64,000 nt of DNA from DATKRB01 sp963794215. Lineage in GTDB: Bacteria > Actinomycetota > Acidimicrobiia > Acidimicrobiales > RAAP-2. The DNA is taken from assembly GCA_963794215.1 (NCBI GenBank), contig CAWCCQ010000002.1, forward strand, positions 620,001-684,000, read 5' to 3'. Of the stretch, positions 54,564-63,289 are shown piece after piece (position 1 is the stretch's first letter; each line of letters begins with the position of its first letter). Position numbers and translations under genes: made by a program. Under the pieces are notes generated by a model, which was given only the letters and a program-made list of their open reading frames with translations, was not told the origin of the DNA and ran no database searches.

Positions 54564-55118
54564 TCAGTCCTCGGCCAGGATCTGGTAGAGCTCCTTGCGT
54601 GCCCGTTGGATGATCTCGATGCTCCGCTCGAGTTGCTCGGGGCTACCGGCGTGGGCGACCTGCTTGGCCGCCATGTGCGTTTGGCCGATGGCGTGACGCA
54701 AGGACCGTAGTCGCTCGTCGCTGCCGTCGTCCTGCTCCCACGGTGCGCGGCCCGAACGCTCGGTGTGCCCGGCCTCACGGGCTGCCTGTCCGGCATCGGT
54801 CAACTGGAAGGTTCGCGTGCCCTCGTGGGTCGCGGAGCTCACCAGACCTTCATCCTCGAGCATCTGCAGGGTCGGATACACCGATCCCGGACTGGGTCGC
54901 CAGATGCCGCCGCTGCGCTCTTCGAGCCGACGCATCACCTCATAGCCGTTCGCCGGCCCGTCGCCCAGCGCGAGCAAGATGGCGCTCCGCACGTCCCCCC
55001 GGCGCATACGGCGGCGGCCGCCACCCCAGCCCGCTCCGACCGCGTCCATCGACCGCATCCGCGGTCCCCGGCCACGTCCACGTGCGTGGGGCCCAAATTC
55101 CCATCCTCGTTCCATCAT
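54564..55118 (-). CDS. PadR-family transcriptional regulator
   Basis: The 184-residue product has the PadR winged helix RRGDVRSAILLALGDGPANG, YEVMRRLEERSGG, WRPSPGSVYPTLQMLEDEGL and RTFQLTDAGQAA, then a C-terminal helical dimerisation domain (AKQVAHAGSPEQLERSIEII). The start has GGAGGA seven bases upstream. A palindrome (55176-55195) containing GATATATC lies about 60 nt upstream and probably is its own operator. PadR genes often sit beside ABC drug exporters, and an ABC permease remnant lies just upstream. Confidence 0.92.
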   Translation of the reverse strand: MMERGWEFGPHARGRGRGPRMRSMDAVGAGWGGGRRRMRRGDVRSAILLALGDGPANGYEVMRRLEERSGGIWRPSPGSVYPTLQMLEDEGLVSSATHEGTRTFQLTDAGQAAREAGHTERSGRAPWEQDDGSDERLRSLRHAIGQTHMAAKQVAHAGSPEQLERSIEIIQRARKELYQILAED

Positions 55119-55175
55119 TCATTCCTCCGTTCCGCAGCGACCGCCGCGGATTCTCGATAACGGTCGGTTTTGACC

Positions 55176-55195
55176 TGTTGCGATATATCATAACA
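55176..55195. promoter_or_regulatory. Candidate PadR operator
   Basis: TGTTGCGATATATCATAACA is an imperfect palindrome with a perfect GATATATC core and TGTT/AACA ends. On the minus strand it includes TATGAT, a plausible -10 for padR, so binding would repress padR itself. Its low G+C stands out from the surroundings. Confidence 0.5.
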
Positions 55196-55438
55196 GATCG
55201 GCTGGATACCGGTACGCCAATTCCGTTGGGAATCTTGGGGGTGTCTCGTCAGGCCCGTCGGGAACACCACCTGGGCCGGCTCGTCGGGCACCAATGCTGT
55301 ACGTGACCTGGTGTTTCGAGGCGGCACGCCGAGCTCACCGTGCCCCCCCGGGATGCAACACCGACCGCCGGTCTGTGGCGATCGGGCTGGCTCGGGTCCT
55401 GGCGGCGCCCGACTCGGCATCGGACATCGGGTCGCGGG

Positions 55439-55720
55439 CTATGCGTCACGCTTGGTCTGCAGGAAGCCGGCAATGACCAGGGCAGCCGTCGCAGAACCAC
55501 AAACAATCCCAAGGCCGGTCCAGGCCGAGAACGAGCCGAAGTCGGGACGGACCGACACCATGGCTACGCCGATGTTGGCCGGCAGGTACCTGCCCATCGG
55601 TCCGCGATCGAGGACGGGAAGGAGGAGACGACCGAGCGGCAGGAGAGCCAGCCCCCCACCACCGCCCGGGCGACTCCCGGATCGCCGAGCACGACGTGGG
55701 GTGCACCCCCGGTCAAGAGC
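55439..55720 (-). pseudogene. ABC-2-type transporter permease remnant
   Basis: The C-terminal end reads RGPMGRYLPANIGVAMVSVR, then FGSFSAWTGLGIVCG and ends VIAGFLQTKRDA at TAG 55439-55441; this is the usual last helix region of ABC-2 permeases. Upstream, in another frame, LLTGGAPHVVLGDPGVARAV matches an internal permease segment, but the stretch between them is missing. The ATPase gene is absent. It is a broken copy of the exporter usually paired with such PadR regulators. Confidence 0.6.
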
Positions 55721-55921
55721 CCTGACCGACAAAGGAGGCGACGCACGAGAAGAGCCGCCGACGAGGTACCTGCGCCTGCGACGGCCCGCTCCAGTCTGAG
55801 CCTGCGATTCGGTGGCAGGCTCGTCTCCGAGGACGCTGGCCACTTGGGTCCCCAACGTCGTCAAGGCCTCCGAAGGGTAGGCAACCGATCCTGGGGCGAG
55901 CGACGTCCTACACTCCGAGCT

Positions 55922-57215
55922 GTGCACCTGTCGGCGCTCCTCGGTCGCCCGCTGCTCTCGCCGAGCGGAGAGGGAGTCGGCAAGGTCGACGACGTTATCG
56001 TCCGACTCCGCGGTGGTGACTACCCGGTCGTGACGGGAGTGGTTGCCAAGGTCGGCGGACGCCGGGTCTTCGTGCCCATCGAACGGGTCGCCGAGCTGAG
56101 CGAACAGCAAGTGTCCCTGGCCAAGGCCAAGGTCGACCTGCGCCGCTTCGAGCGGCGCGACGGCGAAGTCCTCTTCCGCGAAGACATTCTCGGGCACCGG
56201 CTCATCGACGTCGCCGAGGCCGAGCTGGTACGGGCCTGGGACGTCGAACTGCGCTCCACCGTCGAAGGCTGGATCGTGTCGTGCCTGGACACCCGACGCC
56301 CGCCGCGGCTGCTCGGCCTCATACGGCGGTCGGCCGGACATCCGTGCCAGGACTGGAAAGCGTTCGAACCGCTCATCGGGCACGTACCGAGCGTCGGGGT
56401 CCGAGCTAGCTTCCGCCGCGTGGTCCGCCTCAAGCCAGCCCAGATCGCAGACCTCCTCGAGGACAGCGTCCCGTACTGAGGGCGAGGAAATTCTCGACGT
56501 GGTGCACTCCCTGCCCGAACTGGAGGCCGACGTCTTCGAGGAGCTCGATCCCGACACGGCGAACCGGCTCTTTGGGGACAAGAGCGACGAAGAGGTCGCC
56601 GAGGTCCTTGCCCACATGCGGGCCGACGACGCCGCCGACGCGATCGCCGACCTTCCCCAGAACCGGCGACAGAAGATCCTCGACCTGCTTCCGGCCGGCA
56701 CACGCACCAAGGTGCTGACGCTGCTGGGCTTCAGCGCCACCAGTGCCGGGGGCATCATGGGTGTCGATTTCCTGACCGTCCCGGCGGAGGCCTCGGTCGA
56801 CGACGCCTTGCGTCGAGTCCGCGAGTCCCGCGACCTCCAGCCCGAAGCGCTGGTCGCCCTGTACGTCGTCGACGAGTCCTCGCGCCTCATCGGCAGCGTC
56901 ACCGTCGTCAAGCTTCTCCAGGCCGACGCCCAGTCCGCGCTGACCGATGTCGCAGACTCGGACCCAGTGCGGGTCACCGCCACTACCGACGTCGTCGACG
57001 TGGCTCTGCTGATGGCGGACTACAACCTGATGACCGTCCCGGTCATCGACACCGACGACCAACCACTCGGGGTCATTACCGTCGACGACGTACTGGAGGC
57101 GACGATCCCCGACGACTGGAGGCGACGAGAACCTCCACCGCACCCCGAGCCGGCGCACGAGCCTGAGCTAGCTGGCCAACGAATCGAGCATTCGGAGACC
57201 CCGAGGGAACCATGA
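55922..57215 (+). CDS. PRC-barrel/MgtE-N/CBS magnesium-sensor-like protein (one-base frameshift)
   Basis: The first 180 residues contain PRC-barrel-like segments (LLSPSGEGVGKVDDVIVRLR, GVVAKVGGRRVFVPIERV). The MgtE N-terminal domain follows (ELEADVFEELDPDTANRLFG, EVLAHMRADDAADAIADL), then two CBS motifs ending VIDTDDQPLGVITVDDVLEA. The frame breaks at about 56470: LLEDSV joins TEGEEILDVVH if one C is removed. About 430 residues result. MgtE-N and CBS domains gate Mg2+ channels, but there is no membrane domain here; the next gene, overlapping by ATGA, encodes the transporter. GTG at 55922 is the best start. Confidence 0.85.
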
Positions 57216-58909
57216 CGGACCGTCCAACCGCCACGGGTGACCCCGGGGCGGACGATTCGTCACGCCCTGTTCGCCCAACCAACCAACTGCTTCAAGCCCC
57301 TACCGCGGTGCTCGACGAGGCCCATCTCGGTGACATCGAGGGCGCCTTCGGCCGAGTCGTCGTCAATGACACTGGCGAACGCCGGAGTTGGCGGAGCCGG
57401 TTGCTCACCTTCCTCGCCATTGCCGGCCCCGGGCTCATCGTCATGGTGGGCGACAACGACGCCGGGGGGGTGTCCACGTATGCCCAAGCCGGGCAGAACT
57501 ACCACTACAGCCTGCTGTGGACCCTCGTGCTACTCATACCGGTCCTGATCGTCAACCAGGAGATGGTCGTCCGCCTCGGCGCGGTGACGGGCGTGGGGCA
57601 CGCCCGGCTCATCAACGAGCGGTTCGGAAGGGGGTGGGGGTGGTTCAGCGTGGGCGACTTGTTCGTCCTCAACTTCCTGACCATCGTCACCGAGTTCATC
57701 GGCATCTCGCTCGCTGCCTCCTACGCGGGGATTTCCGACTACGTCGCGGTGCCTATCGCGGCGGTGGCGCTTGTGGCGATCATGGCGTCGGGCAGCTTCC
57801 GCCGATGGGAGCGGGCCATGTTCGTGTTCATCGCCATCAGCCTGATTCAGATCCCGATGCTCCTCCTCTCGCACCCTCAGTGGAGGGCGATCGGGCACGC
57901 CCTGGTCGTTCCGAGCATCCAGGGCGGGGCGTCCTCGAGCGCGGTCCTTCTCATCATCGCCATCGTCGGCACCACGGTCGCCCCGTGGCAGCTGTTCTTT
58001 CAGCAGTCGAACATCGTCGACAAGCGGATCACTCCGCGCTTCATCAGCTACGAACGGGCGGACACCGTCATGGGTTCGTTCGTGGTGGTGATCGGCGCCA
58101 TCTGCATCGTGGTCGCCGCGGCCTATGGCGCCGAGGGAACCTCGGCGGCTGGGCATTTCACCAACGCGGCCGGCGTCGCGCACCTGCTCGCCGCCCGTAG
58201 TCGCGTGTTGGGCGACATCTTCGCCATCGTCCTCCTCGACGCCAGCATCCTCGGCGCAGCGGCCGTGACCCTGTCGACCAGCTACGCCTTCGGCGATGTC
58301 TTCGGCATCCGCCACTCCCTGCACCGGGGGTTCAAAGAGGCCAAGCAGTTCTACTTGAGCTACGCCGCCATGGTGATCGCCGCCGCCGGGATCGTCCTCA
58401 TCCCCCACGCACCGCTAGGCCTGATTACCACCAGCGTCCAGGCGCTGGCTGGACTCCTGCTGCCATCGGCCGCCGTCTTCCTGTTGCTGCTCTGCAACGA
58501 CCGCGAGGTGCTCGGACCGTGGGTCAACCCGACGTGGCTCAACGGGCTCTCCAGCGTCATCATCGGGGTGCTGCTCATCTTGTCGGGCACGCTCATGGCC
58601 TCCACCCTCTTCCCGAGCATCAACGTCGTCGACGTCTTCATCACCCTTGCCATCGCGCTCGCGGTTGGCGGCACGATCGTGCTCATCGGGCTTCGCCTGG
58701 TCGGCCGAAGGCACAACGCGCCCGAGCCCAACCCGCCCCCGCGGATGAGTCAGAGCGAAAAGCTCTCCTGGCGGATGCCGCCACTAGCCCTTCTCAAGCC
58801 GGTCAAATGGTCACCGGGCCTGCGGGTCGGCATCCTCTCGCTGCGCGCGTACCTCGTGGTGAGCGCCATCCTGCTCGTCGTGAAGGCCGTCCGTCTCGGC
58901 GGCGGCTGA
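57212..58909 (+). CDS. NRAMP-related divalent-metal (possibly Mg2+) transporter
   Basis: A 565-residue membrane protein with about 11 helices. TM1 reads IAGPGLIVMVGDNDAGG where NRAMPs have DPGN. TM6 reads GTTVAPWQLFFQQSNIVDKR where canonical NRAMPs have MPH. The loss of the metal-binding methionine is what separates Mg2+-carrying NRAMP-related transporters from Mn/Fe NRAMPs. Pairing with an MgtE-N/CBS protein supports a Mg2+ role. ATG at 57212-57214 overlaps the preceding stop. Confidence 0.88.
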   Translation: MTDRPTATGDPGADDSSRPVRPTNQLLQAPTAVLDEAHLGDIEGAFGRVVVNDTGERRSWRSRLLTFLAIAGPGLIVMVGDNDAGGVSTYAQAGQNYHYSLLWTLVLLIPVLIVNQEMVVRLGAVTGVGHARLINERFGRGWGWFSVGDLFVLNFLTIVTEFIGISLAASYAGISDYVAVPIAAVALVAIMASGSFRRWERAMFVFIAISLIQIPMLLLSHPQWRAIGHALVVPSIQGGASSSAVLLIIAIVGTTVAPWQLFFQQSNIVDKRITPRFISYERADTVMGSFVVVIGAICIVVAAAYGAEGTSAAGHFTNAAGVAHLLAARSRVLGDIFAIVLLDASILGAAAVTLSTSYAFGDVFGIRHSLHRGFKEAKQFYLSYAAMVIAAAGIVLIPHAPLGLITTSVQALAGLLLPSAAVFLLLLCNDREVLGPWVNPTWLNGLSSVIIGVLLILSGTLMASTLFPSINVVDVFITLAIALAVGGTIVLIGLRLVGRRHNAPEPNPPPRMSQSEKLSWRMPPLALLKPVKWSPGLRVGILSLRAYLVVSAILLVVKAVRLGGG

Positions 58910-58918
58910 CCCCGCAAC

Positions 58919-60920
58919 TCAGCCTTCCTCGTCGCTCGCCCCCGAGGCCCGCATCTTCTCGTCGATCATGTTGACGACAGTGGGGTCCAGCAAGGTGGTC
59001 ACGTCACCGAGCTCGCGGTTGTCGGCCACGTCGCGCAGCAGTCGGCGCATGATCTTTCCGCTCCGTGTCTTGGGCAGCTCGGGGGTGAGGATGATCTGGC
59101 GAGGTTTGGCAATAGGACCGATGCTCTTGGCGACAGCGTTACGGAGCTCCTCCACCAGAGCCGCCCCCTCCTCGTCGCTGCGCACTTCGTCGCCTTTGGG
59201 CGTGACGAAGGCCACGATCGCCTGCCCGGTCGTGGCGTCCGATGCGCCCACTACCGCCGCTTCGGCCACCCTCGAGTCCCCCACCAGAGCATGCTCGATT
59301 TCGGTCGTCGAGATTCGGTGCCCCGAGATGTTCATAACGTCGTCGACCCGACCGAGCAGCCAGATGTCACCGTCCTCGTCCTTCTTCGCCCCGTCGCCCG
59401 CGAAGTATCTGCCCGCGAAGCGCGACCAGTAGGTGTCGCGGTAGCGCTCGGGGTCGCCCCAGATGCCGCGCAGCATTCCGGGCCACGGTTGGTCGATCAC
59501 CAGATAGCCGCCTTCGCCGTTCCTCACCGGCGTTCCGTCATTGTCGACGATCTCCGCGCTGATGCCGGGGAACGGCGTCATGGCGGCCCCGGGCTTGGTC
59601 GAGGTGATCCCTGGAAGCGGGGTGATTCAGGATCCCGCCCGTCTCGGTCTGCCACCACGTGTCGACGATCGGGCAATGCTCGCGGCCGACGTTCTTGCGG
59701 TACCACATCCAAGCCTCGGGATTGATGGGCTCGCCGACCGACCCGAGGAGGCGGAGGCTCGAGAGGTCGTGGGCGGCGGGGTATTCCTCGCCCCACTTCA
59801 TGAGGGTCCGGATCGTCGTGGGCGCCGTATAGAGGATGGAGACCTTGTAGTCCTCCACGATCCGCCACCAGCGATCCCGTCCGCCGGCGTCGGGAACACC
59901 CTCGTACATCACCGAGGTAACACCGTTCGCCAGCGGCCCGTAGACGATATAGCTGTGACCGGTCACCCACCCGACATCCGCCGCGGTCCAAAACACGTCC
60001 TGGTCGGGCTTGACGTCGAACACGAGGCGATGCGTCGTGGCACAGTGCACGAGGTACCCGCCGGTGGTGTGCAGGATGCCCTTGGGCTTGGCGGTGGTCC
60101 CACTCGTGTACATGATGTAGAGCGGTTGCTCGGCGTCGAAGGCCTCGGCCTCGTGCTCGGTCGACTGGCGGTCGACGATGTCGTGCCACCAGACGTCACG
60201 ACCGCCGTGCCAGTCCACCTCCTGACCGGTCCGCCGAACGACGAGGACGCTGCGTACGTCGGGGCATTGGGCCACTGCCTGGTCGACGTTTGGTTTGAGG
60301 GGGCTGGCCGCCCCGCGCCGGTAGCCGCCGTCCGCTGTGATCACGATCCGGGCATCAGCGTCGAGGATGCGCCCGGCCAGCGCCTCGGCCGAAAAGCCTC
60401 CGAAGATGACCGAGTGCGGCGCTCCGAGCCGGGCACAGGCGAGCATCGCCACGATCGTCTCGGGGATCATGGGCATGTAGATCGCGACTCGGTCGCCCGA
60501 GCGCACGCCGAGCTCGCTCAACGCGTTGGCCGCCTGGCAGACCATGTCCTTCAACGCCGCGTACGTGATGGTGCGGGTCTCTCCCTCTGGTTCACCGACC
60601 CAGTGGTAGGCGACCTTGTCACCGCGTCCGGCCGCGACGTGACGGTCGACGCAGTTGACCGAGGCATTGAGCTTGCCGCCCACGAACCACTTGGCGAAAG
60701 GAAGGTCCCACTCGAGCGCCTTTTGGAACGCACGGTCCCACTGCAATGCCCCGGCCTGCTCGGTCCACCAGCCGACTGGGTCCTTGGCCGCGAGCTCGTA
60801 GATGCCCGGTTGGGCATTGGCCTGCGTCACGAAGCCCGGCGGGGGATCAAAGTGCCGAGTCTCATGGAGCAAGGCCGACAGAGCCTCCCCTCCCCCCGGT
60901 GGATGCGTCGTATCGCTCAT
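58919..60920 (-). CDS. acs: Acetyl-CoA synthetase (one-base frameshift)
   Basis: The 5' frame gives WFVGGKLNASVNCVDRH, YMPMIPETIVAMLACARLGA, the AMP-binding signature YIMYTSGTTAKPKGILHT and DTWWQTETGGIL. After an extra T at 59626-59627 the sequence continues as TPLPGI, MTPFPGISAEIVDNDG, GRVDDVMNISGHRISTTEIE and the acetylation-site lysine in LPKTRSGKIMRR. Removing one base gives about 666 residues, the family length. It activates acetate to acetyl-CoA. It follows the acetate permease gene by 60 nt and is probably cotranscribed. Confidence 0.94.
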
Positions 60921-60980
60921 CTCGTTCCCCTCGTTGCGGTGGTCAGCGCCTGACGGCCGGATCTGTCAGCACCCTGGGCG

Positions 60981-61640
60981 TTATCGTGCCAGACCTCGGG
61001 CGACCGGACGAGGCGACAAGGGGAGCGTCGGAAGCATGGTCTTCTTGAACGTCTCGTTCAGTACGCCCGCGAACGAGGCGTACCACGCTGCCGCGGCGGT
61101 GGCCACGCCGACCCACCCACCGGCCTTGTTCACGTTGCCCAGGCCCTGGAAGGCGCCGATGGTCAAGAGGACGAACGTGGCCGTCAGCAGGACGAAGACG
61201 AGCGCGACCGCTGCGGACACCCGCAGCGACGCCACGGTCATGTAGGCCGTAAAGATGGTCCAGCCGAGCAAGAACACGCCTTGCGCCACTGCGAGCTCGG
61301 CAGGGGTCTTGATGCCCGGCGCGATGAACTTGCCGAACACGTAGTACGAGATCCAGAAGGCTCCGTAGGAGCTGAAGGCCAGGGCTCCGAACGTGTTCTT
61401 GCGCACAAACTCCCACATTCCGGCGAGGAGTTGGACCGTGCCGCCGTAGACGAGGGCCAAGGCCAGGGCAGCGCTCGCCCCCGCACCCCAGATGTTGGTA
61501 TTGGCGATGCTGAGCGCGAAGGTCGTCATGGCGAAGGCGGCCAGCCCGAGGGGGGCAGGATCAGCTACCGCTTGCAACGCGGGAGTCCGGGTGTCGCTCC
61601 CCTCGAGCGGCTCGGACATTTGACTCGCGCCAACAGACAT
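60981..61640 (-). CDS. satP: Acetate/succinate permease (GPR1/FUN34/YaaH family)
   Basis: A 219-residue membrane protein with six hydrophobic helices and the signature ADPAPLGLAAFAMTTFALSI (NPAxLGL-like), plus YGGTVQLLAGMWEFVRKNTF and SSYGAFWISYYVF. These match the SatP family of acetate channels/permeases. ATG at 61638-61640 has GGGGGG upstream; an ATG seven codons on is an alternative. Operon with acs makes acetate uptake and activation likely. Confidence 0.94.
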   Translation of the reverse strand: MSVGASQMSEPLEGSDTRTPALQAVADPAPLGLAAFAMTTFALSIANTNIWGAGASAALALALVYGGTVQLLAGMWEFVRKNTFGALAFSSYGAFWISYYVFGKFIAPGIKTPAELAVAQGVFLLGWTIFTAYMTVASLRVSAAVALVFVLLTATFVLLTIGAFQGLGNVNKAGGWVGVATAAAAWYASFAGVLNETFKKTMLPTLPLSPRPVARGLAR

Positions 61641-61863
61641 GTGGTTACCCCCCGATCATCGTCCAACGCTGGTCATACCTCTCCATTGGGTGCCATTCCC
61701 CGATGTTCCCCGGGTTAATCTTCGCGACGCGCGATTTCGATCGGCCGATCAGGGCGAGCGTCGCGACCTTCGCCCGGCGGCAACACTGGGAACCTAGCGA
61801 CAAGGATGGCAAACAGGCACTCCGGCGCTCGACCCACGAGCTCGACCAGCGAGGAGGCCGACC

Positions 61864-62343
61864 GTGCCACGACGAACAGCGCAACCACCCCCGAGCCACC
61901 GTCGCCTCGGGCTTGCTTCGGCGTGCATCGTGGCCGGCGCGAGCTACAGCTGGTGGGCCACCGGCCTCCGCTCGTTCACCACCCTCTCGACGGTTGCCGT
62001 GGCCATTCCCGTCGCGCTGGTCATCGCCGGAATGTTGGTCGGCGCCGGTCGCCCGATGACCACGGGCGCAGAGACGCCGGGGCCTAACTCCGGGTTGTCG
62101 GGCGCGGAGCTCGGGCCGTGGATCGCGTTGCTGGTTCTCGCTTGCGGGCTCGAGATCGCCGGATTGGCACTGGGCGGGCACTCGAGGACGGTTCCCACGC
62201 TGAGCACCGTCGTCGACCAGACCTTGGCCTGGCACCTGAGCCGCTTCGCTCTGTTCGCTGCGTGGTTGGCATGGGGCGGCGCGCCGCTCCTTCGCACTGC
62301 AGCGGCGTGGATCTCACACCCGACACCCGATGCGGAACCCTGA
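61864..62343 (+). CDS. Unrecognised membrane protein
   Basis: The 159-residue product has four hydrophobic segments (LGLASACIVAGASYSWWA, STVAVAIPVALVIAGMLVGA, LGPWIALLVLACGLEIAGLA, FALFAAWLAWGGAPLL). GTG at 61864-61866 follows GAGGAGG. The end overlaps a DUF6186-like gene; such pairs are seen in actinobacteria, but no function is known. Confidence 0.7.
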   Translation: MPRRTAQPPPSHRRLGLASACIVAGASYSWWATGLRSFTTLSTVAVAIPVALVIAGMLVGAGRPMTTGAETPGPNSGLSGAELGPWIALLVLACGLEIAGLALGGHSRTVPTLSTVVDQTLAWHLSRFALFAAWLAWGGAPLLRTAAAWISHPTPDAEP

Positions 62344-62542
62344 GATGGTGGTCACCGGAGTATGGATCGGCCTCGGCGTCCTCGTCCTCGGGTGGGAGTT
62401 GCTCTCGCGGCGTCGGCGCTTGCCTGACCTTGCCCGCATCGCCGCGGCGCTCGGAAGTCGGGCTCCGGGTCGCATCGGGTTGCTCGCGTTGTGGGCCTTT
62501 GTCGGATGGCACTTCTTTGCCCGGGCCACGATCTCTCACTGA
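62330..62542 (+). CDS. Small membrane protein (DUF6186-like)
   Basis: A 70-residue protein with one or two helices: VTGVWIGLGVLVLGWELLSR, a basic loop LPDLARIAAAL, and GRIGLLALWAFVGWHFFAR. The WHFFAR ending matches proteins I recall as DUF6186. The start could be ATG 62330 or ATG 62345. It overlaps the previous gene by 14 nt. Confidence 0.7.
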   Translation: MRNPEMVVTGVWIGLGVLVLGWELLSRRRRLPDLARIAAALGSRAPGRIGLLALWAFVGWHFFARATISH

Positions 62543-62701
62543 GCTCGCAGCCCAACCACCTAAGCGAGGACGAGGCAAAACGAGCACCACTGATCCCCTT
62601 GCGACACGGGCACGGCGAGTACGGTGCACCGGCAAGCGGCACCCACCAGCGACTTCTCGCCCCGAGCGAGCGCGCCGACCGCACCGACGAGGAGGTCAGC
62701 A

Positions 62702-63289
62702 ATGCCAGCGACACCGGGCGACCCCACGACTCGGGTTGCACGCCCCTTGGTGGGCCCCGGTAGCCGCCGAGCGCGCTCCTGGATCCTCGCGTTGGGTGGA
62801 CTGGGGTTGGCATTGGGCGGCTGCAGCGTGCACATCTCGAAGAACGGGATCAGCGGCAACATCTTGGGTCATAGCTTCTCGGGCGCCACTGGTGCGCTGC
62901 CCGCGGGATTTCCGGGCGACATCCCAGTACCGGACCATGCGCGCGTCCTGGCCGGGGGGGGAACCAACGGCCGATGGGACGCCGCCTTTGCGGTCACCGG
63001 GTTGGTCAGCGCCGGCACCGCCTCATACGAAGCCAAGCTCCACGCGGCGGGCTACACGCTGTCGAACATCGAAACTGGATCGGCACCCCTCACCGCTGCG
63101 GGGACGGGTTCCACCTCGACCACGGTGACGGTGTCGGGAACCGTCTTCGTGGCCCACGACGCGCAGTGGACGCTGGATGTCGCGTCCGGCAGCACGACGT
63201 CGCCGACCGAAGGCGGGCTCAAAGCCGGCGAATTCGCCATCAACGTCACCGCAGTGCCCACGTCCTCGATGACGACCTCGTCGACCTGA
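62702..63289 (+). CDS. Secreted lipoprotein of unknown function
   Basis: The 195-residue product has a basic N terminus, a hydrophobic core and the lipobox LGLALGGC, so it should be lipid-anchored outside the cell. The mature part has LPAGFPGDIPVPDHARVLAG, a pattern seen in small actinobacterial lipoproteins, and a serine/threonine-rich second half (STSTTVTVSGTVFVAHDAQW). ATG at 62702 has GAGGAGG upstream. Its 3' part is overlapped by the open frame of the convergent MFS gene. Confidence 0.8.
   Translation: MPATPGDPTTRVARPLVGPGSRRARSWILALGGLGLALGGCSVHISKNGISGNILGHSFSGATGALPAGFPGDIPVPDHARVLAGGGTNGRWDAAFAVTGLVSAGTASYEAKLHAAGYTLSNIETGSAPLTAAGTGSTSTTVTVSGTVFVAHDAQWTLDVASGSTTSPTEGGLKAGEFAINVTAVPTSSMTTSST

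Noticed and set aside
59541..60953. 470-codon rightward frame opposite acs
   Set aside because: Antisense of acetyl-CoA synthetase; no ribosome site or motif.
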